Shown here: positions 1 through 6,954 of the stretch, one piece after another
Layout of the letters: every line of letters begins with the position of its first letter
How positions within the stretch are numbered: position 1 is the first letter of the stretch
Assembly (NCBI GenBank): GCA_023133315.1
Contig: JAGLWR010000007.1
Location: 1-16,527, forward strand
Length of the DNA stretch: 16,527 nt
Source: Methanomicrobia archaeon
Lineage (GTDB): Archaea; Methanobacteriota_B; Thermococci; Methanofastidiosales; B48-G16
Direction: 5' to 3'
Made by a program: the position numbers and the translations under genes
The notes under the pieces: model-generated
The model's database searches: none
The model's input: the letters and a program-made list of their open reading frames with translations, nothing else
What the model was told of the DNA's origin: nothing

Positions 1-129
1 CTCATTTACCCTTTCATTCAGTTCCTTGTATTTAATTCTCTTGCTCTCAAAGATTATGACTTCTTTTTCCGGGTACTTTTCAGCTGTCTCATCCAGAATT
101 TCTCCCAGTGTCTTATTCACCGTTACCAT
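1..129 (-). CDS. acyl-CoA synthetase / AMP-dependent ligase, N-terminal fragment (runs off window)
   Basis: Reading leftward from the ATG at 127-129, 43 codons stay open to the window edge. The peptide begins MVTVNKTLGEILDETAEKYP and continues with a KEVIIFESKRIKYKELNERVNE-like segment. This is the usual opening of ANL-superfamily enzymes (fatty-acyl-CoA or acetyl-CoA-type ligases): an amphipathic 'LxexaekyPdkeAii' helix followed by a 'ityxELnervn' strand and helix. The family activates a carboxylate as an acyl-adenylate and transfers it to CoA. An AAGGTGAT ribosome site lies just upstream of the ATG. The catalytic motifs are outside the window, so the family call rests only on the N-terminus and the substrate is unknown. 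Confidence 0.65.
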   Translation of the reverse strand, partial: MVTVNKTLGEILDETAEKYPEKEVIIFESKRIKYKELNERVNE

Positions 130-159
130 GTAATCACCTTCAAGTAAAATCTCTCAAGG

Positions 160-206
160 GATATTTAAATTTATTCTTCTTCAACAATGAATAACTTTTA
201 AATGTA
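160..206. promoter_or_regulatory. divergent TATA boxes between the acyl-CoA ligase and leuC-type genes
   Basis: The 124-bp gap between divergent genes contains two AT-rich archaeal TATA-like boxes. A TTTAAATA box on the minus strand at about 162-169 would start transcription roughly 10 nt before the ligase ATG. A CTTTTAAATG box on the plus strand at 195-204 would start transcription about 25-30 nt before the ATG at 254. Position and sequence fit archaeal promoters, but no transcript evidence is available. Confidence 0.5.
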
Positions 207-253
207 AGTAGATAATAGGAAATTAAAGAATCAAATTTTAAAGGTGTTAAAAA

Positions 254-1495
254 ATGACAATAGCAAAAGCAATTTTGGGGAAAAAAGCTGAAAAGAAAGT
301 AGAAGTAAACGAGATCATAGAAGCTGAACCTGACATTTTAATGATGCATGAAAACACTGCTGCAATATCCAAAAAATTCTATTCTATGGGTGTGAAAAAA
401 GTCTGGAACTCTGAAAAGATTGTCATTCCAGTAGATCACTGCGTCCCAGCTGCTAACGAAAAATATGCTGCAAATCACAAGATAATAAGAGAGTTTGCAA
501 GGGAACAGAATATAAAATATTTCTATGATATAAAGGAAGGAATATGTCATCAGGTACTGCCTGAGAAAGGACATGTGCTTCCAGGGTACTTGATTCTCGG
601 ATCTGACTCTCACACTACTACGTACGGTGCCTTTGGTGCTTTTTCTGCAGGCATCGGCAGAAGTGAAGCGGCTTCAATAATGGCGACCGGCAAATTATGG
701 CTGAAAGTTCCTGAATCGATGAAGATCACAGTTGATGGAAAATTAAGGAAAGGTGTTTATGCAAAGGATCTGATTCTTCACATAATAGGGGATATAAATG
801 CCGACGGTGCAAATTATATGTCTGTAGAGTTTTACGGCGATACGATAGATGATCTCAGTATTGCTGAAAGGATGGTTTTATCGAATATGAGTGCAGAAAT
901 GGGTGCAAAGGCGGGAATAGTGAGGTGTGATAAAAAAACCGAAGAATGGCTGAGATCGAGAGTCTCTGAAGAAATAAACCCCATCCAGCCTATAGATAAC
1001 GAGTATGAAATTGCTTTAGAATATAATGCAGAAGATATAACACCAAAAATAGCATGCCCCCATACTGTAGACAATGTAAAGGATGTCAATGACGTTAATG
1101 TTGAGATAAATCAGGCCCTTATAGGTACCTGCACGAACGGTAGAATCGAAGACTTGAGAGAAGCCGTAAAAATTCTCAAAGGAAAAAAAGTGCACAGAAA
1201 TGTGAGACTCTTAATATTGCCCGCTTCAAGAAAAGTTTATTTAGAAGCGTTGAACGAGAGATTACTCACCGAATTAGTGAAATCCGGTGCCATGATCCTC
1301 AATCCGAACTGTGGCCCGTGTCTCGGCGCACATGAAGGCATTTTAGCGCCTGAAGAAGTGTGTATATCAACAGCGAATAGAAATTTTAAAGGAAGAATGG
1401 GATGCAAGGAGGCCTCTGTCTATCTGGCTTCTCCGGCTACAGTAGCAGCTTCAGCCATCACTGGAAAGATAACGGATCCACGAGAGTTTTTATGA
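254..1495 (+). CDS. leuC: 3-isopropylmalate dehydratase / homoaconitase large subunit (LeuC/HacA family)
   Basis: This 413-aa protein is the catalytic [4Fe-4S] subunit of the two-subunit aconitase-like hydro-lyases, which isomerise isopropylmalate (leucine pathway) or homocitrate-type substrates. Diagnostic motifs are GSDSHTTTYGAFGA (from residue 116), IGTCTNGR with Cys293, and NPNCGPCLGAHEG with Cys353 and Cys356. Those three cysteines are the expected cluster ligands. Length is typical of the archaeal form (about 400-425 aa). The start at 254 is supported by AAAGGTG at 240-246. The small subunit (LeuD/HacB), whose loop sets substrate specificity in archaeal members, is not next to it, so leucine versus homoaconitase function cannot be settled here. 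A 7-T run at 1504-1510 just after the stop could terminate transcription. The aminotransferase at 4651-5547 would suit a branched-chain role but is not in the same operon. Confidence 0.9.
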   Translation: MTIAKAILGKKAEKKVEVNEIIEAEPDILMMHENTAAISKKFYSMGVKKVWNSEKIVIPVDHCVPAANEKYAANHKIIREFAREQNIKYFYDIKEGICHQVLPEKGHVLPGYLILGSDSHTTTYGAFGAFSAGIGRSEAASIMATGKLWLKVPESMKITVDGKLRKGVYAKDLILHIIGDINADGANYMSVEFYGDTIDDLSIAERMVLSNMSAEMGAKAGIVRCDKKTEEWLRSRVSEEINPIQPIDNEYEIALEYNAEDITPKIACPHTVDNVKDVNDVNVEINQALIGTCTNGRIEDLREAVKILKGKKVHRNVRLLILPASRKVYLEALNERLLTELVKSGAMILNPNCGPCLGAHEGILAPEEVCISTANRNFKGRMGCKEASVYLASPATVAASAITGKITDPREFL

Positions 1496-1503
1496 TCCTT
1501 CCA

Positions 1504-1510
1504 TTTTTTT
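1504..1510 (+). terminator. T-run, probable archaeal terminator after the leuC-type gene
   Basis: Seven consecutive T residues lie 9 nt past the TGA at 1493-1495 and before the next promoter. Archaeal polymerases commonly terminate on short T-tracts without a hairpin, and no stem-loop is evident here. Confidence 0.35.
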
Positions 1511-1527
1511 GTAATTCTATCAGTAAA

Positions 1528-1536
1528 CTTTAAATA
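1528..1536 (+). promoter_or_regulatory. TATA box of the V4R-roadblock operon, leaderless arrangement
   Basis: CTTTAAATA is centred about 26 nt before the ATG at 1558. This places the expected transcription start at the start codon itself. No GGTG-type ribosome site precedes that ATG, so the mRNA is probably leaderless. Confidence 0.55.
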
Positions 1537-1557
1537 TAGCAAAATGTAAATTGTGTT

Positions 1558-2052
1558 ATGACCAGGGAATTAATCATCGGTGGCATTGTCAGTGTGGCTT
1601 TTACTCGCAGGACCACAGGCATTATATATAATAGTATTTATAACATACTTGGAAAAAATGGCGCTAACGCTCTTCTGTACAACACAGGTCGTAACGTAGG
1701 AAGGGCTTTTGTGGAAAAAGAGAAAGAAATTACAAAATCTGAGAATATGGAGTTATTGAATAAATGTATACAAATTGATATAGAAGCAGGATTCGGAGAA
1801 TTTGAATATGATGTAGATTTCAATGCATTTGAAGGCGAAGTACGATTATATGATTCATTCTTAGCTAAGGCCTGGATAGAAGCTACTGGGAAAAAACAAG
1901 AATATCCGGTATGCGCTTTACTTTCAGGATACATTGCCGGGATAATAGAAGCGACATTTGGGGAAAAGGTAGTAGTAGAAGAGAAGGCATGCATTGCTTT
2001 GGGAAACGAGCACTGTCTTTTTAAAGTTAGAAAAGATATTCTGGGTGATTGA
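1558..2052 (+). CDS. V4R (4-vinyl reductase-like) domain protein
   Basis: The protein has 164 aa and ends in a recognisable V4R domain. The pattern CALLSGYIAGIIEATFG (Cys119) is followed by a 'vvEekaCiAlGnehClFkV' segment with Cys145 and Cys153. The three cysteines and the small-residue 'GYiaGi' turn are the family signature. V4R domains bind small hydrophobic ligands or metal and occur in archaeal sensors and bacteriochlorophyll-related proteins. The first ~60 residues form a helical N-terminal region. The stop TGA (2050-2052) abuts the ATG of the roadblock gene, whose ribosome site GGGTGAT lies inside this gene, so the two are translationally coupled. A ligand-responsive partner for a roadblock/small-GTPase switch is the likely role. 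The ligand is unknown. Confidence 0.85.
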   Translation: MTRELIIGGIVSVAFTRRTTGIIYNSIYNILGKNGANALLYNTGRNVGRAFVEKEKEITKSENMELLNKCIQIDIEAGFGEFEYDVDFNAFEGEVRLYDSFLAKAWIEATGKKQEYPVCALLSGYIAGIIEATFGEKVVVEEKACIALGNEHCLFKVRKDILGD

Positions 2053-2409
2053 ATGAGAAAAGAGCTTTTGGATAAAGTATTGAGCGAACTGAAAAATGTC
2101 GTCAGCATAGAGGCTTCTGCAATAGTCACGAGATCAGGATTATTGATATCCGCAGATATTCCACAGCAGATAAACGCGGAAACATTCGCTGCTATGTCTG
2201 CTACTATACTCGGAGCTTCAGAGACAGCGACCCGGGAAATGGAAAAGGGGACACCCAAAAGAGTAGTTGTGACAACAGAAAAGGAGATAATAATCACGAT
2301 GGGTGCTGGAGAAAAGGCTCTTTTAGTGTGTATAACATCAGAACCTAATCTGGGATTACTTTTTATAGAACTGGAGAAAGCAGCTGCAAAAGTGAAGAAG
2401 ATTCTATAA
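2053..2409 (+). CDS. roadblock/LC7 domain protein (MglB-like)
   Basis: This 118-aa protein is almost entirely one roadblock/LC7 domain. Helix 1 is MRKELLDKVLSELKNV, then a strand with the family's 'EAsaIVtrdGLlIsadip' motif (residues 20-37), a central helix containing AETFAAMSATILGAS, two strands (KRVVVTT, EIIITMGAGE) and a final LGLLFIELEKAAAKVKKI helix. Such proteins dimerise and act as regulators or GAP-like partners of small Ras-like GTPases (MglA/Arf type) in prokaryotes. It starts directly after the V4R stop codon, with the GGGTGAT ribosome site inside the upstream gene. No GTPase gene lies in the window, so the partner must be elsewhere. Confidence 0.88.
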   Translation: MRKELLDKVLSELKNVVSIEASAIVTRSGLLISADIPQQINAETFAAMSATILGASETATREMEKGTPKRVVVTTEKEIIITMGAGEKALLVCITSEPNLGLLFIELEKAAAKVKKIL

Positions 2410-2425
2410 TCCCGATATTAATGAG

Positions 2426-2522
2426 TGCCGGGGGCGGGGTTTGAACCCGCGACCTCTCGGTTTCTCAGCGCTCTTAGTACACTTATGAGCCGAGCGCTCT
2501 TACCAGGCTAAGCAACCCCGGC
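2426..2522 (-). tRNA. tRNA-Met (CAU), elongator type, with 22-nt intron
   Basis: Read on the minus strand, acceptor GCCGGGG pairs with CCCCGGC and is followed by discriminator A. CCA is not encoded. The D arm is GCTT...GAGC, the anticodon stem CTCGG/CCGAG, the anticodon CAT at 2487-2485, the variable loop AGGTC, and the T arm GCGGG-TTCAAAC-CCCGC. The mature length is 75 nt. The intron is 2483-2462, between positions 37 and 38. Its junctions fold into a textbook bulge-helix-bulge: CTCA pairs with TGAG (4 bp), with 3-nt bulges TA^A and AA^A at the two cut sites. An intron at 37/38 in elongator tRNA-Met is common in euryarchaea. An initiator is unlikely because the anticodon stem lacks the three G-C pairs. 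Confidence 0.95.
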
Positions 2523-2550
2523 TTATCTGATCTAAAAAGATTTTGTATTG

Positions 2551-2558
2551 TATTTAAA
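2551..2558 (-). promoter_or_regulatory. TATA box of tRNA-Met
   Basis: On the minus strand TTTAAATA is centred about 33 nt upstream of the mature tRNA 5' end, giving a short 5' leader. The box overlaps the stop codon (2554-2556) of the upstream membrane-protein gene, so the tRNA probably has its own promoter embedded in that gene's end. Confidence 0.5.
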
Positions 2559-4575
2559 TCTTATGTTCCACAATTTTCAGGAGATCTAAGAGAAGTTCAG
2601 GATCTCTTGTTTCAATAATCACTCTATCTCCAACATATTTTTTCGAACTGTTGACCAAGAATATCACTTCTTCCATTTTGATCTCTCTCATGGATGTATC
2701 TATCTGCACCCAGTATTTCTCTTTTACACTCTCCTTTTCTCTTGATATTATCGTGTCTATGAACTCTATGTTAGGGGGAGTATGTCTTACTACCCGATCC
2801 ACTATTTGGATGACCTCTTTGTTGTAAGATACCACGTTCGAGCCTATAACCCCAAGTTCCAGCTCTTTGCAATATTTTTTGGCTTCTTTCAAAGTGTCTG
2901 TTCTAATTTTCCCATTGTAGGCTACAAGTCTCAAAATTTTTGGTTTATAACTCAGATTTTTAAGATCTTTTAAGAACTGATCTTCATTGGAAACAAGAAC
3001 ACTCAGCTTTTCTACGTCTCTTACATCTTTTAAAATTTTCTGATCTATTCCAACGTATATATCCAGCTTTTTAAGTTCTTCAATAGGTTTAAGTTCTTGA
3101 CCAATGAAAACAAAAATTCCTTTTATTTTTAACGGCACCTCCATGGGTCTGAACTCCATAGATGCAACTATAAAAGTCCCAAATCTTGCCAGAATATCCA
3201 GATTTTCTGGAATTTTTTTCTTGAAAAATCCTATATCGAAAATAAAGATTCCGCTTTTTCTTTCCTCTGCTATTGCTTCATACATCTCTTCACTTCTCAC
3301 TTCATGATACATCCCCGAGTCTGTGATCCTCTCTGTCATCAATGTTATGTAACAGGCTAAGGACCCTCCGGAAACATGAAGAATCTCGTCTTCTGATGTG
3401 TTCTCCATTATCCAGTCTATCATTTTTTGCGTCTCTTCTGGATCCATCTGCCATACGCCCTTTGGTCTCTCTCCACTCATCCCTGCGATCATGGCCAGAA
3501 AAGGACTCTGAAAAAATATTCTTTGTTCTTGAGGAGCTACTTTAGGAGGATCTTGTCCTTGAGGGGATCTTTTAGGAATAAAACTTAGAGTCGGAGAAAG
3601 AACTATAATAAGAATTAAAAAGCCCACAAAAAGTACATTGGCATACCTTTTTCCCATTTTTGAGAAAAAATAAGTTATCCCTATCCCGAAAACAACACAG
3701 TTTATTATGGGAGAATGCATTGTGTATCGTGCACCGTATGTATATATTATTGGTAAAAATCCCAAGAATGTAGCCAAAATCAGAGCATATCTTGAATCAG
3801 TGAACCTCTTTATCAATAGATATAATCCAATGAAAAGAAAAGCTATTGTTAGAGGATTGAAGTTTAAAAGACTCAGGAAAAAGAATTTAGAAACATTATG
3901 AGCAAAAATCCATTCTCTGTTTAAAAAAAGATGAATGATCCATGGAGAAAACAGAATGAGACTAAGACCTAAAACCTTAACAAAAAAAACTCTGTATTCT
4001 TTCTGGAATAAAGCAAATAATGCTATGCATAATATAAAGATATAGGGAATTCCAAGATGAGAATATAAAAACATTGTGAGCAGAGCCACGCTGATCCAGA
4101 ATCTCTTTTTGTAAAAAAACAGCAAAAACAGAGGAAATATAGCTAAATCTAATGCCGTAGGTGCTACACTTCCTTCCCACCACCAGAACATTCTATTGCT
4201 GACTAAAACTGCGAGAGAAGCTAAAGCAACTTTAGAGCCAAAAAGAGTTCTAACAAAGTACCACAGACATAACAAGGCCAAAGGATATTGAACTAAACAA
4301 AAGAGCTTTCCTATATTCCAGTAATCAATACCAGTTAAATCATGCGCCCACCAGATCATGATATGAAGAGAAGGGGGATATTATTGAGGTCTTCCCAGGG
4401 GTGCATACTCATAATAATCCCATAAGACAACACTATCATAATCTGCAAACATTTTTCCCATCAAAAGATGATAAGGCGTATCCATCTCTGCTGTCGGCAG
4501 GTTCTCCCAGTTTAAAACCATCAAAACGCTCATCACCACGATTATGGAAAGAGCTATTTTGTCGTATTTATCCAT
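2554..4575 (-). pseudogene. GT-C-like polytopic membrane protein interrupted by an in-frame TAA
   Basis: One reading frame runs from ATG 4575 to TAA 2554 but is broken by TAA at 4381-4383. Upstream are 64 codons: one membrane helix, then a loop with MDTPYHLLMGKMF ending in APLGRPQ. Downstream the frame continues YPPSLHIMIWWAHDLTG. The two parts read as one 'GRPqlYPP' segment if the TAA were TTA (Leu). The rest has about eight to ten hydrophobic helices and then a soluble C-terminal domain of about 250 residues. An acidic residue in the first external loop (Asp32) followed by a 'YH' pair fits the GT-C fold of lipid-linked-sugar glycosyltransferases and oligosaccharyltransferases. The exact family is not recognised. 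The 601-codon piece has an ATG at 4357-4359 but no ribosome site there. It is a nonsense mutation, sequencing error or recoding. TAA makes pyrrolysine unlikely. Confidence 0.7.
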
Positions 4576-4595
4576 ATAAAATCATACAAAGAATC

Positions 4596-4604
4596 TTTTA
4601 AAAA
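4596..4604 (-). promoter_or_regulatory. TATA box of the interrupted membrane-protein gene (leaderless)
   Basis: On the minus strand a TTTTTAAAAG box is centred about 25 nt before the ATG at 4575, with no ribosome site in between. This predicts a leaderless mRNA and also supports 4575, rather than 4359, as the original start. Confidence 0.45.
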
Positions 4605-4650
4605 TCTTTACTCGTTCCACTCATTTCCGAGAATTTTTTAGGTTAATTTT

Positions 4651-5547
4651 TCATACAGGTGTTAGATACTTCGGATCGCATTCTTCAATAACTTTAAAAA
4701 ATTTGTCCTGTATTTTCTTGGTGATTTTATTTTCTTTTAACGGATAGTGGTCTATCTCTTTTATGGGGGTAATTTCAGCTGCAGTACCAACAAGAAATAT
4801 TTCATCGACGGTATAAAGCATTTCTCTGGGTATTCTTTCTTCTCTAACAGAGTACCTCATTTCTCTGGCTGTTTTTATCACAAAATCTCTTGTGATACCC
4901 TTTAAGATAGCACTGTAAACAGGAGGGGTATAAAGAACTCTATCTTTAATCAAGAATATATTTTCTCCACTTCCTTCTGCGACATAGCCGTCAATATCCA
5001 GCATTACGGCTTCGTCATATCCATCTAAAACTGCCTCCATTTTCGCCAGTTGTGAGTTTAAATAATTTCCTCCAGCTTTGGCAAGAAAAGGAAACGTGTT
5101 GGGTGCCATTCTGTTCCATGAAGAAGTTTTTACTCTTATACCTTTTTCTAAAGCATCTTCTCCCAGGTATCTTCCCCATTCCCATGCTGCTATCATTACA
5201 TACACAGGACTATTCAATGGATTTAAACCCATCTCTCCGTATCCCCGAAATGCTAATGGCCTTATATAGCAGTTCTTTAATCTGTTTATTCTGATAGTGT
5301 TCAGAATTGCTTCTTTTATTTCCTTTTCTGCGTAGGATAACTCCATCCTATAGATCTTACACGATTCAAAAAATCTTTTCACATGCTCCTCAAGCCTAAA
5401 GACCGCAGGGCCTTTATTTGTGTTGTAACATCGTATCCCTTCAAAAATGCTGGACCCGTAGTGCAGAGCATGAGTCAGTACATGAACTTTTGCATCATCC
5501 CAGTTTATGAACTTCCCATCCATCCAGATTTTATCTGATTTTTTCAT
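4651..5547 (-). CDS. ilvE: branched-chain amino acid aminotransferase (PLP fold type IV)
   Basis: The 298-aa protein transfers amino groups between glutamate and the 2-oxo acids of valine, leucine and isoleucine. It shows the full fold-IV signature: WMDGKFINWDDAKVHVLTHALHYG at the N-terminus (Tyr30), IFEGIRCY, the catalytic Schiff-base lysine Lys157 in FLAKAGGNYLNS with Tyr162, EAVMLDIDGYVAEGSGENIF with the PLP-nitrogen-binding Glu191, and LVGTAAEITPI for phosphate contact. Length and motif order match E. coli IlvE (about 309 aa). No ribosome site precedes the ATG. A CTTTTTATTT box about 26 nt upstream (5569-5578, minus) would again give a leaderless mRNA. D-amino-acid transaminase is a related alternative, but 'AKAGGNY' with 'EGSGENIF' favours BCAT. 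Confidence 0.93.
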   Translation of the reverse strand: MKKSDKIWMDGKFINWDDAKVHVLTHALHYGSSIFEGIRCYNTNKGPAVFRLEEHVKRFFESCKIYRMELSYAEKEIKEAILNTIRINRLKNCYIRPLAFRGYGEMGLNPLNSPVYVMIAAWEWGRYLGEDALEKGIRVKTSSWNRMAPNTFPFLAKAGGNYLNSQLAKMEAVLDGYDEAVMLDIDGYVAEGSGENIFLIKDRVLYTPPVYSAILKGITRDFVIKTAREMRYSVREERIPREMLYTVDEIFLVGTAAEITPIKEIDHYPLKENKITKKIQDKFFKVIEECDPKYLTPV

Positions 5548-5667
5548 ATAAGGTTTTTATATCCCTCAAATAAAAAGATTTGCTCAAACCATCATAGATG
5601 AATTGTACAACTATTTAGAAACTAAAATAACCAAAAATCATAAGAAGAATAAAATCAAGTATATTGC

Positions 5668-6108
5668 ATGAAAAAAATTTTTAAAGCAAAAAAGTTTATC
5701 GGAATCATTTTGACGATCACGCTTTCTTTGGGATGTGTGAGTATACCATCTCAGGCAACAACGCCACCTACTACACTATCGACTACCACACCCATGCCCT
5801 CTGGCGAACCTATACAAACAGAGAGCGACGTAAAAATCATTTTTCTGCACCACAGCACGGGTGGGTGTATCTGGGATGGAGGAGTAGAAGAATGGTTTGA
5901 AAACTATAACGATGCAGAAGGGGTCAACTACCAGATAACTGCGAGAGAGTATCCTGCTAACGACTATCCATGGGAAAATTATCCCTATGACTACTGGAAT
6001 ATCTGGATCAATCATGCCGGAAAAGCACCGTATAGGGGACAAGACACCCTTGAAATTCTTACTGAAGATTACGATGTTATTATATGGAAACACTGCTTAG
6101 TTAAATAG
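5668..6108 (+). pseudogene. lipoprotein with SGNH-hydrolase-like N-terminal half, truncated
   Basis: Residues 1-23 form a lipoprotein signal: Lys-rich start, hydrophobic core and lipobox LSLGC with Cys23 as the predicted lipidation site. A Thr/Pro/Ser-rich linker follows (30-52). Then come KIIFLHHSTGG (57-66), a conserved-looking NYPYDYWNIWINHAG block (104-118) and LTEDYDVIIWKH (131-142), after which the frame stops with LVK. The 'FxHHSTG' strand with Ser63 resembles the first block of GDSL/SGNH-type esterase-like extracellular proteins. Such proteins are usually about twice as long and place their catalytic Asp/His near the C-terminus, which is missing. The break lies about 100 bp before the first repeat element of the accessory region. 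It could be a decayed gene or a short secreted protein. I cannot name a specific family with certainty. Confidence 0.6.
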
Positions 6109-6204
6109 TAAGTTAATAATATAGTGGAATTAATGAGATTTTTCGTGTGTGAATTATGCATGAAATCTTTATAGAACTTATAGGAGAAAAAGAGGAAGCG
6201 AGAT

Positions 6205-6270
6205 CTCCGGATTTCTCAGCTGGGTGGAGCGAATCGTCCCAGGAGGTTGGCCCAACATGTGAGTTCGGAG
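6205..6270 (-). repeat. inverted-repeat element, divergent copy (E)
   Basis: On the minus strand the 3' box CCCAGCTGAGAAATCCGGAG (6224-6205) keeps the family core GCTGAGAAA. The matching 5' box lies at 6270-6251. CTCCG pairs with CGGAG as the outer stem, a 10x10 internal loop follows, and TGGG/CCCA forms the inner stem. The outer-stem sequence differs from the other copies but still pairs. No open reading frame of its own is convincing here. Confidence 0.5.
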
Positions 6271-6276
6271 AGCCCC

Positions 6277-6338
6277 ACTGAGTTTCTCAGCCAGATCGAG
6301 AGTAGGTAGCACGAAACTGACTCTTGAGCTCAGCAGTA
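6277..6338 (-). repeat. inverted-repeat element, short copy (B)
   Basis: On the minus strand GCTGAGCTCAAGAGTCAG begins the element and TCTGGCTGAGAAACTCAG ends it. CTGAG/CTCAG and AGTCAG/CTGGCT (one G-T pair) form two short stems separated by a 6x6 internal loop. The loop between the inner stems is only about 20 nt. Read as codons, this copy gives AELKSQFRATYSRSG-stop, matching the tail of the 105-aa-type paralogue. It may therefore also be a gene-tail remnant. It follows copy A by about 17 bp with no gene between. Confidence 0.65.
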
Positions 6339-6354
6339 GGCTTTTTTCATAACA

Positions 6355-6440
6355 GCTGAGTTTCTCAGCCAGATCAAGCGGGGGGGTGATATAAGAGGAC
6401 AAGAACTCTTATTGCGTGAAACTGGCTCTTGAGCTCAGCA
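6355..6440 (-). repeat. inverted-repeat element, best-paired copy (A)
   Basis: On the minus strand the 5' box is GCTGAGCTCAAGAGCCAG and the 3' box CTGGCTGAGAAACTCAGC. GCTGAG/CTCAGC is a perfect 6-bp outer stem, CTCAAG opposite GAGAAA is an internal loop, and AGCCAG/CTGGCT is a perfect 6-bp inner stem. Within the central part ATAAGAG (6412-6406) pairs with CTCTTAT (6397-6391) as a 7-bp hairpin. The copy begins about 21 nt past the stop of the zinc-binding gene at 6461. With copies B and E it occupies most of the 350-bp gene-free stretch 6109-6460. I see nothing else in that stretch. Confidence 0.75.
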
Positions 6441-6460
6441 GATTTCAAAGCCCACTCTTT

Positions 6461-6724
6461 TCATTTTTCTTTCTGTGCCATATAAGCCTCCACACCGAAA
6501 GCCCATGATAGGCCCTGCCCTATATGTTCCTGAGCTTCAGGAATATTTTCCCTGAAACAAGATCTATGGAAGAAAGCAACAGAACGCCTATCCGTGAATG
6601 CAGGAGTATCAGAAGATTCCATTTTTCCTATAAAAAAAGCTATCTCTACATACTCGTCTTCTTCCTTTAGAGGCTTCCTACAAATAAGGCATTTCCAGAC
6701 CCCTATTTCTTCTTCAAGACTCAT
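6461..6724 (-). CDS. small zinc-binding protein (CxxC...HxxC), function unknown
   Basis: The 87-aa protein has KCLICRKPL (Cys12, Cys15) and FFHRSCF (His53, Cys56), the ligand layout of a treble-clef or LIM/HNH-like zinc site. The first pair sits in a knuckle and the second pair at the start of a helix. A short beta-rich middle (EYVEIAFFIGKM) lies between them. No catalytic motif is visible, so it could be a structural zinc protein, a nucleic-acid binder or an accessory factor. The start at 6724 is fixed by the leader it shares with three other genes nearby (an AGGAAGTAATAAAC stretch directly before the ATG). Its 3' end is followed by repeat copy A. Confidence 0.7.
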   Translation of the reverse strand: MSLEEEIGVWKCLICRKPLKEEDEYVEIAFFIGKMESSDTPAFTDRRSVAFFHRSCFRENIPEAQEHIGQGLSWAFGVEAYMAQKEK

Positions 6725-6752
6725 GTTTATTACTTCCTTTTATTTTTATTCG
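6725..6752 (-). promoter_or_regulatory. conserved 5' leader of the small-gene array (copy 1)
   Basis: Directly upstream of the ATG at 6724 the minus strand reads AAAATAAAAGGAAG then TAATAAAC. It contains an AGGAAGT ribosome-binding stretch 8 nt before the start. Nearly the same 25 nt precede the ATGs at 7163, 7690 and 8199. Confidence 0.6.
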
Positions 6753-6784
6753 CCTACTAAAGTATTCATATTATTTTTTAGGTA

Positions 6785-6838
6785 AGGCATTTCTCAGGAT
6801 AGAAGATAAAGCTTCGTATGCGGAGTCTCAGGGGAAAA
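6785..6838 (-). repeat. degenerate repeat-like segment (F)
   Basis: The minus strand carries CCCCTGAGACTC and then, after about 25 nt, CCTGAGAAATGCC. These echo the CTGAGCTC and CTGAGAAA cores of the other copies. The two boxes do not pair convincingly, and only a small GAAG...CTTC hairpin is present. It may be a decayed copy or chance. Confidence 0.25.
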
Positions 6839-6842
6839 AAAA

Positions 6843-6954
6843 GGAAGATTTCTCAGCTGGATTTCTCAACTATAGGGTGGCGTGCTAAGGTAGAAAATGA
6901 CAAAGGCCCTTTAGCACAGAAGATGAGTTTTTGAGCTCAGGGGAAAACCCTTCC
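6843..6954 (-). repeat. inverted-repeat element overlapping the end of a small gene (C)
   Basis: The minus-strand 5' box TTTTCCCCTGAGCTCAAAAA lies in the coding tail of the gene ending at 6885. The 3' side carries two GAGAAATC boxes (6848-6871). The centre forms a strong hairpin: GTGCTAAAGG (6917-6908) against CCTTAGCAC (6890-6882), 9 bp with one bulged base. GGAAG/CTTCC can close the outside. Outer boxes are less regular than in copies A and D. A T-run follows on the minus strand (6839-6832), so termination is an alternative role. Confidence 0.5.

Noticed and set aside
3104..3901. Plus-strand open frames within the large membrane-protein gene
   Set aside because: They lie opposite a long hydrophobic coding frame, have no recognisable domains or ribosome sites, and are antisense shadows.
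4381..4383. Recoding of the internal stop as pyrrolysine or selenocysteine
   Set aside because: The codon is TAA. Pyrrolysine uses TAG and selenocysteine TGA, and no special downstream structure was noticed.
6109..6125. GTTAAAT-like core next to the truncated lipoprotein as a possible attI site
   Set aside because: A single 7-nt degenerate match is expected by chance in AT-rich DNA. The repeat copies themselves lack the matching core, and no integrase gene is present.
6178..6402. 74-codon open frame on the minus strand containing two LDLAEKLS segments
   Set aside because: The repeated peptide comes entirely from repeat copies A and B, and the frame matches no protein pattern and has no ribosome site. 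It is best read as non-coding repeat sequence.
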